Shown: positions 24,340 through 32,485 of the stretch, one piece after another
How the letters are laid out: each line of letters opens with the position of its first letter
How positions within the stretch are numbered: position 1 is the first letter of the stretch
NCBI GenBank assembly: GCA_002282385.1
Contig: NCJG01000004.1
Location: 76,254 to 114,132, forward strand
DNA: 37,879 nt
From: Sphingomonadales bacterium 39-57-19
GTDB taxonomy: Bacteria > Pseudomonadota > Alphaproteobacteria > Sphingomonadales > Sphingomonadaceae
Direction: 5' to 3'
Program-made: the position numbers and the translations under genes
The notes under the pieces: generated by a model
The model's input: the letters and a program-made list of their open reading frames with translations, nothing else
What the model was told of the DNA's origin: nothing
Database searches by the model: none

Positions 24340-24372
24340 GAAAGGCTATTGGATAACGGCACCCGCCGCAAA

Positions 24373-24406
24373 GAAAAAGGGCCGGAGGTTTCCCTCCAGC
24401 CCTTTT
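24373..24406 (-). terminator. Rho-independent terminator after rplA
   Basis: GGGC-C-GGAGG pairs with CCTCC-A-GCCC (24379-24388 with 24393-24402, one C/A mismatch) around a 4-nt loop. It is followed on the minus strand by TTTTTC. It lies 23 bp after the rplA stop and ends the rplK-rplA transcript before namZ. Confidence 0.85.
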
Positions 24407-24428
24407 GATATTCGTTTGATGCCGTGGC

Positions 24429-25124
24429 TTAAGCGCCAGCGACGTCCGCCAGATTGATCTTGAGGCCTGGGCCCATTGACGAGCTGACCGCAACGCGGCG
24501 GACATATTTGCCCTTTGATCCGCTTGGCTTGTTCTTGATGACGGCGTCGATCAACGCGTCGAAGTTCTTGCGCAGGTCAGCATCAGAGAAGCTCTTCTTG
24601 CCGATGCCGCTGTGGATGATGCCCTGCTTTTCAACGCGGAACTCAACCTGACCGGCCTTTGCAGCCTTTACAGCTTCAGCAACGTCCATGGTGACTGTGC
24701 CGAGCTTCGGGTTTGGCATCAGGCCCTTTGGACCCAAGGTCTTACCCAAGCGGCCAACGATCCCCATCATGTCCGGCGTTGCGATAACGCGGTCATAATC
24801 AAGGTTACCGGCCAACATGTCTTCCATCAGGTCTTCGGCGCCGACTTTGTCTGCACCAGCAGCGGTTGCTGCAGTAGCCTTGTCGCCACGTGCAAAGACG
24901 GCAACCTTCATTTCCTTGCCGGTACCGGCTGGAAGCGAAACCATGCCGCGAACCATTTGGTCAGCATGACGTGGGTCAACGCCCAGGTTCATTGCAACTT
25001 CGATGGTTTCGTCAAACTTGGCAGTTGCCAATTCCTTGATCAACTTCAGCGCTTCATCAACGCCGTAGAGCTTGTCGGCATCCAAATGCGCGAGTGATTT
25101 TGCTTTTTTGGTCAGCTTGGCCAT
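24429..25124 (-). CDS. rplA: Large ribosomal subunit protein uL1
   Basis: The 231-residue protein binds 23S rRNA at the L1 stalk and, in well-studied bacteria, represses its own operon at a leader upstream of rplK. Signatures are [25 protein letters not shown], the central [15 protein letters not shown] and the C-terminal [20 protein letters not shown]. It follows rplK by 4 bp. A terminator follows instead of rplJ. Confidence 0.98.
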   Translation of the reverse strand: MAKLTKKAKSLAHLDADKLYGVDEALKLIKELATAKFDETIEVAMNLGVDPRHADQMVRGMVSLPAGTGKEMKVAVFARGDKATAATAAGADKVGAEDLMEDMLAGNLDYDRVIATPDMMGIVGRLGKTLGPKGLMPNPKLGTVTMDVAEAVKAAKAGQVEFRVEKQGIIHSGIGKKSFSDADLRKNFDALIDAVIKNKPSGSKGKYVRRVAVSSSMGPGLKINLADVAGA

Positions 25125-25128
25125 TGGA

Positions 25129-25560
25129 TCAGCCCTCCACTACTTCGAGGCCCATGGCGGTAGCCGAGCCTGCGATGATTTTTACTGCTGCGTCCATGTC
25201 GTTCGCATTGAGGTCGGCCATCTTGATGGTTGCGACTTCTTCCAACTGCGCACGTGTGATTGTACCAGCAGTGATCTTGCCTGGTTCTTTCGAACCGGAC
25301 TTGAGGCCAAGAACCTTCTTGATGAGGTAGGTCGCTGGTGGCGACTTCATCGCAAAGGTGAAGCTCTTGTCTGCAAACACGGTGATCTTCGTTGGAATCG
25401 GGGTGCCCTTTTCCATATCAGCGGTTGCAGCGTTGAACTGCTTGCAGAATTCCATGATGTTTACGCCGCGCTGACCCAATGCTGGGCCGATTGGCGGGGA
25501 TGGGGTGGCTGAACCTGCAGGAACCTGCAGGCCGATATAGCCGTCAATTTTCTTTGCCAT
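25129..25560 (-). CDS. rplK: Large ribosomal subunit protein uL11
   Basis: The 143-residue protein binds the GTPase-associated centre of 23S rRNA and is needed for RelA-dependent stringent signalling. Signatures are [37 protein letters not shown] (the Pro-rich N-terminal domain) and the rRNA-binding [46 protein letters not shown] lies upstream of the start. The 172-bp spacer before it contains a hairpin (25634-25649). Confidence 0.98.
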   Translation of the reverse strand: MAKKIDGYIGLQVPAGSATPSPPIGPALGQRGVNIMEFCKQFNAATADMEKGTPIPTKITVFADKSFTFAMKSPPATYLIKKVLGLKSGSKEPGKITAGTITRAQLEEVATIKMADLNANDMDAAVKIIAGSATAMGLEVVEG

Positions 25561-25633
25561 GAATGGCGTCCTTTCATTCTATCGCCGCACTGCCCTAAAA
25601 GGGCGGAAACGGGTCAAATTAAGTGGTCCAACA

Positions 25634-25649
25634 GACATCAGATGATGTC
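25634..25649 (-). promoter_or_regulatory. Hairpin in the rplK leader, possible L1-responsive element
   Basis: GACATCA-TC-TGATGTC is a perfect 7-bp inverted repeat with a 2-nt spacer, about 74-89 nt before the rplK start on the minus strand. L1 binds the leader of the L11 operon in E. coli. Whether this hairpin is that site is an inference from position. Confidence 0.4.
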
Positions 25650-25732
25650 CTCCCACACGGAATCACGTCGCTATTGCGCCGGGAAGCGGTGCCACTATCC
25701 GCAATGCAGGTATAATGCAAGCCTTTGCGCGG

Positions 25733-26665
25733 TTATGCCGGCGGTGTGAGCCGCAGCAGACCTTCCTGAACGACGGATGCGACCAACGTGCCGTCCTGGC
25801 TATAAATCCAGCCATGATTGATGCCGCGGCTGCCCCCGGTCCAATCGCTGTCCATGACGTAAACGAACCACTGGTCGACCTGAACATCGTTATGGAACCA
25901 CATGGCATGGTCCAGGCTGGTGGAAAACAGGCCGGGCGTCACCCAATGCAGTCCGTGCGGGAGCATCGCGGATGACAGCAGCCCCATATCGGACGCAAAC
26001 GACAGAAGCGCGCGGTGCAGCAACTGGTCGCCCTCAATCGGCGCACGCAAGCGGAACCATTGATAATGGCTGGTCGCCTTAGCATCGGCGGCGGGCCGAA
26101 AGCTGCGGAGTTCAAACGGCCGCGGATGTGCCATGCGCTCAAGCATATGATCAGGTATATCGGGATTGCGCGCCATGGCGTCCGAATAATCCCAACATTT
26201 TTCGGGCGGCAGCAGGTCCGGCATCGGTACTTGATGTGAAAAGCCTGCTTCAGGCTTTTGGAAAGACGCGGTCAGGTTGAAAATAACCTTGCCTTCTTGC
26301 CGGACAACAACGCGCCGGTTGGAAAATGCGCGGCCATCAAAATCACGGTGGACGCGAAAGTGCAGCGGCAGTGCTTCGCTACCACCGCGCAAGAAATAGG
26401 CATGCAGCGAATGGACTTGCTTATCTGGATCAACGGTGCGCGCTGCTGCCATCATGGCTTGCGCGATAATCTGCCCGCCGAAAATGCGATCGCGCGACGC
26501 ACGAGAGAATGCCGGAAAGGTGAATTCGTCGGGTTCGTCTGCAGCGTCAAAATCGAACAGGCGGACAAGGCCACGAACCAGCTTGTCAGCCGGTATCGCG
26601 CTGTGCGCCGCGTTCGCCTTTTCAATGCGCGCCTGTATCTGTTCGGGCGACAATGCAGAGGTCAT
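25733..26665 (-). CDS. tesB: Acyl-CoA thioesterase II (TesB)
   Basis: The 310-residue protein is a double-hotdog thioesterase. The N-terminal half has RIFGGQIIAQAMMAAARTV and VHSLHAYFLRGG, and the C-terminal half has GLFSTSLDHAMWFH, containing the Asp equivalent to the catalytic Asp204 of E. coli TesB, and SRGINHGWIYSQDGTLVASVVQEGLLR. It releases free fatty acids from medium- and long-chain acyl-CoA. It lies inside the usual nusG-rplK interval, 28 bp after nusG, so it may be transcribed with secE-nusG. Confidence 0.94.
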   Translation of the reverse strand: MTSALSPEQIQARIEKANAAHSAIPADKLVRGLVRLFDFDAADEPDEFTFPAFSRASRDRIFGGQIIAQAMMAAARTVDPDKQVHSLHAYFLRGGSEALPLHFRVHRDFDGRAFSNRRVVVRQEGKVIFNLTASFQKPEAGFSHQVPMPDLLPPEKCWDYSDAMARNPDIPDHMLERMAHPRPFELRSFRPAADAKATSHYQWFRLRAPIEGDQLLHRALLSFASDMGLLSSAMLPHGLHWVTPGLFSTSLDHAMWFHNDVQVDQWFVYVMDSDWTGGSRGINHGWIYSQDGTLVASVVQEGLLRLTPPA

Positions 26666-26693
26666 AGGGAAGAAAGATGGCCAGCGAAGGCCA

Positions 26694-27230
26694 TCACTTC
26701 ATCAATTCGACTTCTTCGAAATCCAGTTCGACGGGTGTCGCGCGGCCAAAAATGCTGACCGATACCTTCACGCGGTTCTTGTCGAAGTCGAGTTCTTCGA
26801 CCGCGCCGTTGAAGCTTGCGAATGGACCGCCAAGTACCTTGACCTGATCGCCGATTTCGTAGTCGACCGAAACGCGCTTCTTCGGCGCAGCTTCCATTTC
26901 CTGCTTTGTGTTCAAAATGCGCGCTGCTTCGGCTTCGCTGATTGGCTGCGGCTTGTTACCCGCGCCCAGAAAGCCCGTTACCTTGGCTGTGTTCTTGACC
27001 AAGTGATAAACGTCGTCGTTCATATTCAGCTTGGCAAGGACATAACCCGGGAAGAACTTACGTTCGGCCTTGATCTTCTTGCCACGGCGCACTTCAGTGA
27101 CTTGCTCGGTCGGAACCTCGACAGCTTCTACGAGCTGCGAGAGGCCAATACGCTCAGCTTCAGCGAGGATCTGGTCGCGGACCTTGTTTTCAAAACCCGA
27201 ATAAGCGTGAATGATGTACCAGCGTGCCAT
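26694..27230 (-). CDS. nusG: Transcription termination/antitermination factor NusG
   Basis: The 178-residue protein has the NGN domain ([29 protein letters not shown]) and a C-terminal KOW motif ([22 protein letters not shown]). It binds RNA polymerase and couples transcription to Rho or ribosomes. The ATG at 27230 is chosen over an in-frame start at 27251 because homologues begin with MARWYII and a GAAGAGA box lies upstream. It follows secE by 43 bp. Confidence 0.98.
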   Translation of the reverse strand: MARWYIIHAYSGFENKVRDQILAEAERIGLSQLVEAVEVPTEQVTEVRRGKKIKAERKFFPGYVLAKLNMNDDVYHLVKNTAKVTGFLGAGNKPQPISEAEAARILNTKQEMEAAPKKRVSVDYEIGDQVKVLGGPFASFNGAVEELDFDKNRVKVSVSIFGRATPVELDFEEVELMK

Positions 27231-27273
27231 AATATCTCTTCTTTTCCTCAAAACTCTTTCGAGTGACCGCAGC

Positions 27274-27474
27274 TTAGCCTTCGGCTAGCGCGAGTAATCC
27301 CTTTACGATTGCGGCGAATACCGCGTCGACGCCCAAAAAGAAGACGGCCAAGATGATCGTCATGATCAATACCATGATCGCGGTCTGCACGGTTTCTTGC
27401 CTCGAGGGCCATACTACCTTGCCGATTTCGGTCCGTACCTGACGGATGAATTCACCGGGGCTTGTCTTTGCCAT
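27274..27474 (-). CDS. secE: Preprotein translocase subunit SecE
   Basis: The 66-residue protein is of the short, single-span SecE type: amphipathic EFIRQVRTEIGKVVWPSRQET followed by one membrane helix (about residues 31-58). It clamps SecY in the translocon. The VVWPSRQET motif is diagnostic. It is first in the secE-nusG unit. In many alphaproteobacteria tRNA-Trp lies just upstream; here two plus-strand genes intervene. The 228-bp spacer before it contains a perfect inverted repeat TTCCGA-TT-TCGGAA at 27545-27558. Confidence 0.97.
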   Translation of the reverse strand: MAKTSPGEFIRQVRTEIGKVVWPSRQETVQTAIMVLIMTIILAVFFLGVDAVFAAIVKGLLALAEG

Positions 27475-27702
27475 ATCGTTTCTTCCTGTTCGATCCCGAG
27501 GATAGCCGCCAGCGCTCCGACCGGCGGGTCGAGAGCGATATAGGTTCCGATTTCGGAAAGACTAGGCCTTTAGCGATGGATTCGGCGCGAGGCAAGTGGC
27601 TTTGGGAATGCGCCCATCGCCCGCACCCTTTCCGAACGGCCTTGAACTGCTGCCGTTTTTGGCTATCCCTCGACGCTTCAACACATCAAGGAATTTGTCC
27701 AC

Positions 27703-28608
27703 ATGCCATCCGGTCTTGCCGCCTTACTCGACGACATTGCGACAATCGCCAAAGTTGCGGCTGCGTCTGTGGACGATGTCGCCGCTGCCGCTGGCAAGGC
27801 AGGCAGCAAGGCCGCAGGTGTTGTCATCGACGATACGGCGGTGACGCCGCAATATGTCACTGGGTTCACGCCGGACCGCGAACTGCCGATAATTTGGCGC
27901 ATTGCGAAGGGTTCTTTTTTCAACAAGCTGGTCATCATCTTGCCGGTTGCGTTGTTGCTGAGCCTGTTCCTGCCATGGGCCATTACGCCGATCCTCATGT
28001 TAGGTGGCGCGTATCTGTGTTTCGAAGGCGCCGAAAAAGTTTGGGAAAAACTGGTTCCGCATGAGGAAGAGAGTTTGGTCGAAGAACTCGCTGAATTGAC
28101 CAGCACCGAACATGAACAAAATATGGTGAAGGGCGCGGTGCGTACCGACTTCATTTTGTCAGCAGAAATCATGGCGATTGCGCTGAACGAAGTGAAAAGC
28201 CTTGCCGCAACGTCGATCTGGCTGGAGGCTGGCGTTCTGGCCTTTGTCGCGATTGCCATCACAATTGCGGTGTACGGCGTGGTTGGGTTGATTGTTAAAA
28301 TGGACGATATCGGTCTGCACATGGCGCAGCGTGAAAATGGCGGATCGCAGGCCATCGGCCGTGGTCTGGTGAAGGGGATGCCAAAATTGCTCGCTGCCTT
28401 ATCAACCATCGGCACCGCGGCGATGCTGTGGGTCGGTGGACAAATCATCGTCCACGGTTTTGGCTTTCACCCCGCGGAGTTGTTCGGCCTGCATGAAGGC
28501 GCTTTGGCCTGGGTTGTCGATGCCGCATTATGCGGTGTCATCGGGCTCGCCATTGGCGCCGTGATTGTCTTGGCCCATCACACGCTGCCCAAGCGCAAAG
28601 CGCATTGA
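27703..28608 (+). CDS. DUF808 (YedI-like) inner-membrane protein
   Basis: The 301-residue protein starts MPSGLAALLDDIATIAKVAAASVDDVAAAAGKAGSKAAGVVIDDTAVTPQYV, the hallmark of the DUF808/YedI family, and continues with several hydrophobic helices (KLVIILPVALLLSLFLPWAITPILML; VLAFVAIAITIAVYGVVGLIV; CGVIGLAIGAVIVLAH). The function of the family is unknown. AAGGAA lies 9-10 nt before the ATG. It reads divergently from secE and lies between secE and tRNA-Trp, a place usually without plus-strand genes. Confidence 0.9.
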   Translation: MPSGLAALLDDIATIAKVAAASVDDVAAAAGKAGSKAAGVVIDDTAVTPQYVTGFTPDRELPIIWRIAKGSFFNKLVIILPVALLLSLFLPWAITPILMLGGAYLCFEGAEKVWEKLVPHEEESLVEELAELTSTEHEQNMVKGAVRTDFILSAEIMAIALNEVKSLAATSIWLEAGVLAFVAIAITIAVYGVVGLIVKMDDIGLHMAQRENGGSQAIGRGLVKGMPKLLAALSTIGTAAMLWVGGQIIVHGFGFHPAELFGLHEGALAWVVDAALCGVIGLAIGAVIVLAHHTLPKRKAH

Positions 28609-28670
28609 AGGCAGCCGATGCGCCGAAGTCATAACCTGTCGCTCTACGGATGATGACACGGAGGAAGTGT

Positions 28671-29057
28671 ATGCAGTCTATCCACATTCAACGCCTTATC
28701 GCTTTGCCCTATTTTGGCTTAGGCGGCTGGTGCTTGTTTGCACCCCATATGGTCGAACGGATGACAATCAATCCGGCGTACCAACATTTGAGCGCGACCA
28801 GTGCGCTGTTTATTGGGTGTTTCGGCGCACAAGCCGTTTTGGGCGGCCTGTTCATTTGGTTTAGCCGGTTCACGCGCGCGTCGTTTCTGACTTACGCCGT
28901 CGCGCTGCTGCCCTTTTTTGGCTTCAACTATTATTTTGTTTATGAATTACCGATTTTAAACCGCTGGATGGCATTAGATTTCGGATCAAATGCCGCGATG
29001 TTTATTTTGAGTATCTGGGGCTGGCGGATGAAGATCCACGAAGAAGCCAAATTATAG
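28671..29057 (+). CDS. Small membrane protein, unknown function
   Basis: The 128-residue protein has four likely membrane helices: LIALPYFGLGGWCLF, the Ala/Gly-rich ATSALFIGCFGAQAVLGGLFIWF, FLTYAVALLPFFGFNYYF and AAMFILSIWGWRM. I do not recognise a characterised family. The ATG at 28671 has GGAGGAAG 5-6 nt upstream and is preferred to the ATG at 28650. It follows the DUF808 gene by 62 bp and ends just before the 3' end of tRNA-Trp on the opposite strand. Confidence 0.75.
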   Translation: MQSIHIQRLIALPYFGLGGWCLFAPHMVERMTINPAYQHLSATSALFIGCFGAQAVLGGLFIWFSRFTRASFLTYAVALLPFFGFNYYFVYELPILNRWMALDFGSNAAMFILSIWGWRMKIHEEAKL

Positions 29058-29072
29058 GTGGAACCAATAAAA

Positions 29073-29148
29073 TGGCAGGAGTTGGGGGACTCGAACCCAC
29101 GACCCTCGGTTTTGGAGACCGATGCTCTACCAACTGAGCTAAACTCCT
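29073..29148 (-). tRNA. tRNA-Trp (anticodon CCA)
   Basis: On the minus strand a 76-nt cloverleaf is readable: acceptor AGGAGTT/AACTCCT, D arm GCTCAGTTGGTAGAGC, anticodon arm CGGTCTCCAAAACCG with anticodon CCA, T arm GTGGGTTCGAGTCCC, discriminator G and encoded CCA (29073-29075). It is the only tRNA I see in the window. Confidence 0.97.
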
Positions 29149-29194
29149 GCACTCCGCTTTTCAGCGAAGAAATGGGCCCTTAACGCCGATATGC

Positions 29195-29232
29195 GAACGG
29201 GGCAAGCCTGCTTTCGCACACCCGCCCCGTTC
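29195..29232 (-). terminator. Stem-loop after gshA, terminator-like but without a U tract
   Basis: GAACGGGGC (29195-29203) pairs perfectly over 9 bp with GCCCCGTTC (29224-29232) around a 20-nt loop, 22 bp after the gshA stop. No T run follows on the minus strand, so it may act with Rho, or as an mRNA 3'-end stabiliser ahead of tRNA-Trp. Confidence 0.45.
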
Positions 29233-29253
29233 TGGCATGATATTGTCGGAAAT

Positions 29254-30627
29254 TTAGAAGCTCATCTCGTCATACACGCGTGAGATGTCACCGGCCCATT
29301 CGCCGTGATATTTGTCGAGCATTTGTTCCGCCATGGTCTTGCCGCTGGCAACGATCTCGCGCAGCGGGTCCAGAAAGCCGGTTTCATTGTCGCCACTGGC
29401 ATTCAGGCAATTGCGTGCAGCAAGCCCTGATGACGAGATATCAAGAATACGTCCGGCAAGATCAAGGAGCTTGCCGCCAACGGGTATCGCAGCGTTCAGG
29501 CCCTGCGCCGGCACTGCACTGCGCAGTGTTTCGCGTTCTTCCATCGTCCAGTGCTTTACCTCATCCCAGGCAGCATCAAGCGCGCCCTGATCGTACAGCA
29601 AGCCAACCCAGAATGCGGGCAGCGCACAGATGCGGTTCCATGGACCACCATCCGCGCCGCGCATTTCCAGGAAGCTTTTCAAGCGCACTTCGGGAAAGGC
29701 GGTCGACATATGGTCTTCCCAATCGGAAACGGTCGGTTTTTCGCCCGGCAGTACCGAAAGTTCGCCCTTCAAAAAGTCGCGGAAATCCAGCCCCGATGCA
29801 TCGATATATTTGCCGTCACGGTAGACGAAATACATCGGCACCTTCAGCATATAGTCGACATATTGTTCATATCCGAAGTTCTCGTCGAATACGAATGGCA
29901 GCATGCCCGTGCGTTGCGGATCGGTGTCGGACCAGATGTGGCTGCGGTAAGAAAGAAAGCCATTTGGCTTGCCTTCCAAGAAGGGTGAGTTTGCGAACAA
30001 CGCGGTTGCCAGCGGTTGCAGCGCCAGCGAGGTGCGGAACTTGTGGGCCATGTCGGCTTCGCTTGAATAATCAAGATTGACCTGAATCGTGCAGGTGCGC
30101 AGCATCATGTCGAGGCCCATGCTGCCCACGCGCGGCATATGGCGCAGCATGATGTCGTAGCGGCCTTTGGGCATGATCGGCAATTCAGCCCGCGTCTTGT
30201 CTGGCCAAAGCCCAAGGCCCAAGAAGCTGGTGTTGGTCTTGTCACCAATGGCTTTCACTTGCTTCAAATGCCGCCCGGTTTCGGCGCATGTCTGATGCAG
30301 GTTTTCAAGCGGGGCACCGGATAGTTCAAGCTGCCCTGCAGGTTCAAGGCTGACGGCGCCATCCGTGCCAGTCATGGCGATAACCTTGCCGTTTTCGTAA
30401 ACGGGTTCCCAGCCAAACTCGGTCATGGCCATCAACAGATCGCGGATGCCGCCTGGTTCGTCATAAGACGGCGCATGATGATCCGTGCGGTTATAGACGA
30501 ATTTTTCATGCTCGGTGCCAATGCGCCAGCGGTCCTTGGGCTTTTCGCCTTTCGCAATCGCGGCGATGAGTTGATCGCGCGTTTCAATTACGGGATCGTG
30601 GCGGTCCGAAACAGTTTTTGTGCTCAT
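29254..30627 (-). CDS. gshA: Glutamate-cysteine ligase, plant/alphaproteobacterial type
   Basis: The 457-residue enzyme makes gamma-glutamylcysteine, the first step of glutathione synthesis. It belongs to the class found in alphaproteobacteria and plants: WRIGTEHEKFVY (ATP/metal-binding Glu residues), GAVSLEPAGQLELSGAPLENLH, the substrate region MGLDMMLRTCTIQVNLDYSSEADM, and FLEMRGADGGPWNRICALPAFWVGLLY. Length and start fit the class. Upstream (30628-30734) is a 107-bp spacer with no gene, separating it from rsmE on the same strand. Confidence 0.95.
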   Translation of the reverse strand: MSTKTVSDRHDPVIETRDQLIAAIAKGEKPKDRWRIGTEHEKFVYNRTDHHAPSYDEPGGIRDLLMAMTEFGWEPVYENGKVIAMTGTDGAVSLEPAGQLELSGAPLENLHQTCAETGRHLKQVKAIGDKTNTSFLGLGLWPDKTRAELPIMPKGRYDIMLRHMPRVGSMGLDMMLRTCTIQVNLDYSSEADMAHKFRTSLALQPLATALFANSPFLEGKPNGFLSYRSHIWSDTDPQRTGMLPFVFDENFGYEQYVDYMLKVPMYFVYRDGKYIDASGLDFRDFLKGELSVLPGEKPTVSDWEDHMSTAFPEVRLKSFLEMRGADGGPWNRICALPAFWVGLLYDQGALDAAWDEVKHWTMEERETLRSAVPAQGLNAAIPVGGKLLDLAGRILDISSSGLAARNCLNASGDNETGFLDPLREIVASGKTMAEQMLDKYHGEWAGDISRVYDEMSF

Positions 30628-30734
30628 GCGCGCGGTTTAGAAATGTAGCGTCTATATTGCCAGAAAATTCCGTCAGCGCGGTTACGGGGCGTCGGCAAAG
30701 GCGCAAAGCCGTGCGCGTGCAGCATCATAGGCGA

Positions 30735-31478
30735 CTAAGCCGTCCAATCGCCATTTTTGGACATCCACACAGAAATCGCTGCAACAGCGGCGGTATCGGC
30801 GCGCAAGATGCGCGGGCCCAATGACACGGGCCGTGCACACGGATGCGCGCGGATTGCAGCATTTTCACTATCGGTAAATCCGCCTTCGGGTCCAATCAGG
30901 ACAGCGCCGGGGCCGGGACGGATCGCGTCCGAAAAAGGCTCACCGCCGCGTTCATCGCAGAAATATAGTGTTCGGTCTGCTGGCCATTTCGCAAGCAGCG
31001 CGTCGATGCGCGCAAGCGGGTCAATCACGGGTAAGGCGGTCCGCTCGCATTGTTCTGCGGCCTCAATCATATGCGCCCGCAGGCGGTCCTCTTTCAGCTT
31101 GTCGACGACACAGCGTGCCGTCAGCACGGGCACAAATCGGGCAACGCCAAGCTCGCAGGCTTTTTCGGCGATCCAGTCAAACCGGTCTTTTTTGATGAGC
31201 GCCTGACAAATCCACAGGTCGGGGGTGAATTCGCGGTCGCGCAATTTGGCGTCCACGGTCAAGACAAGGTCGCGTTTGTGCGTTTCGGTGACGGTCGCCA
31301 GATATTCGCCCGAAACATCATCGAACAATTTAACAGGTGCGCCCTCTTTCAATCGCATCACGCCGATCAGATAATGGGCGCTGTTACCGCTGATGTTTAA
31401 AGTCGCGCCTTCGGCCAACGGCTGTTCGACAAACAGCCGCGGTGTTGATTTTGGGGGCCAGGCGGGTGTTGCGGGCAT
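30735..31478 (-). CDS. rsmE: 16S rRNA (uracil-1498-N3)-methyltransferase RsmE
   Basis: The 247-residue SPOUT-family methyltransferase modifies U1498 of 16S rRNA. It has an N-terminal PUA-like domain (RLFVEQPLAEGATLNISGNSAHYLIGVMRLKEG) and the knotted C-terminal SAM site with GAVLIGPEGGFTDSENAAI and VSLGPRILRADTAAVAAI. The frame is open to 31574 but would then overlap the divergent ubiA start; MPATPAWPPKSTPRLF at 31478 is the natural beginning. It is divergent from ubiA (84-bp spacer). Confidence 0.95.
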   Translation of the reverse strand: MPATPAWPPKSTPRLFVEQPLAEGATLNISGNSAHYLIGVMRLKEGAPVKLFDDVSGEYLATVTETHKRDLVLTVDAKLRDREFTPDLWICQALIKKDRFDWIAEKACELGVARFVPVLTARCVVDKLKEDRLRAHMIEAAEQCERTALPVIDPLARIDALLAKWPADRTLYFCDERGGEPFSDAIRPGPGAVLIGPEGGFTDSENAAIRAHPCARPVSLGPRILRADTAAVAAISVWMSKNGDWTA

Positions 31479-31562
31479 GGCGCGTGCATAAACACAAAAC
31501 GCCGCGCCGTCATCTGCCAACTTCCAGATGACGAACGGGATAAATTTTGGCAGGGCACTGCT

Positions 31563-32474
31563 ATGACCACACAACTTGTGCCCGACAGCGAATATACCGG
31601 CATTATGAAATTGCTCCCGGCAAAGCTGCGGGGCTTTGCACTGCTGGCACGTTTTGACCGGCCGATCGGCTGGTGGCTATTATTCTGGCCATGCGTGTTC
31701 GGTCTGGCGCTATCGGGCGGGCTGATTGCGCGTTGGGATTTGGCGCTGTGGATGTTGCTTGGCGCTGTGGCGATGCGCGGCGCGGGCTGTGTCTATAATG
31801 ATATCATTGATCGTGACTTGGATGCGCAGGTTGCCCGCACGGCAAACCGCCCGCTGGCCAGCGGGTTGATTTCACGCAAAGCGGCATGGGCGTGGCTGAT
31901 GATGCTGGCGCTGGTCGGATTGGCTGTTTTGCTGCAGCTGAACCTGAATGCGCAGCTTTTGGCGTTGGGAAGCCTTTTGCTGGTCGCGGCCTATCCATTT
32001 ATGAAACGCATCACATGGTGGCCGCAGCTGTGGCTTGGGCTGGTGTTCAGCTGGGGCGCGTTGGTGGGTTGGGTCGCGATTGCTGGGCAGGCCGATGTCG
32101 CGATGTTCTGGCTGTACGCAGGCACGATATTCTGGGTGGTGGGCTATGACACGATCTATGCCATGCAGGACCGCGAAGATGACGCGCTGGTGGGGATTAA
32201 GTCGAGCGCCTTGCGTTTGGGCGGCAGCGTGCGGGCAGGGGTGGCTATATTCTATCTCCTTTCGCTTTCCGGCTGGGGCATGGCCATATGGAGCGTTCGG
32301 CCGGAACAGCAGGCATTGGTCGCGCTTGTTCCCGCCGCCTTTCATCTGGTCATGCAAGTGGCGTCATTACAGGCGGATGGCAGCAATGCCCTTGGCCATT
32401 TCAGGTCGAACCGCATCACGGGTTTACTCGCGGCGCTCGCATTTTTGGTCGTTGGCGCGGCCGGACAATATTAG
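31563..32474 (+). CDS. ubiA: 4-hydroxybenzoate polyprenyltransferase UbiA
   Basis: The 303-residue membrane enzyme prenylates 4-hydroxybenzoate in ubiquinone synthesis. The two Asp-rich motifs that bind prenyl pyrophosphate through magnesium are NDIIDRDLD (79-87) and DREDD (203-207). About eight to nine hydrophobic helices are visible, and RTANRPLASG is also typical. A second ATG at 31605 is possible, but neither start has a strong ribosome binding site. An aldo/keto reductase gene follows by 11 bp. Confidence 0.96.
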   Translation: MTTQLVPDSEYTGIMKLLPAKLRGFALLARFDRPIGWWLLFWPCVFGLALSGGLIARWDLALWMLLGAVAMRGAGCVYNDIIDRDLDAQVARTANRPLASGLISRKAAWAWLMMLALVGLAVLLQLNLNAQLLALGSLLLVAAYPFMKRITWWPQLWLGLVFSWGALVGWVAIAGQADVAMFWLYAGTIFWVVGYDTIYAMQDREDDALVGIKSSALRLGGSVRAGVAIFYLLSLSGWGMAIWSVRPEQQALVALVPAAFHLVMQVASLQADGSNALGHFRSNRITGLLAALAFLVVGAAGQY

Positions 32475-32485
32475 GGGACAAGAAT

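Noticed and set aside
31479..31574. Longer start for rsmE
   Set aside because: It would overlap the divergent ubiA start, and the extra residues do not resemble RsmE.
32288..32485. Longer start for the aldo/keto reductase
   Set aside because: These bases encode the C-terminal part of UbiA in another frame, and the conserved protein starts at 32486.
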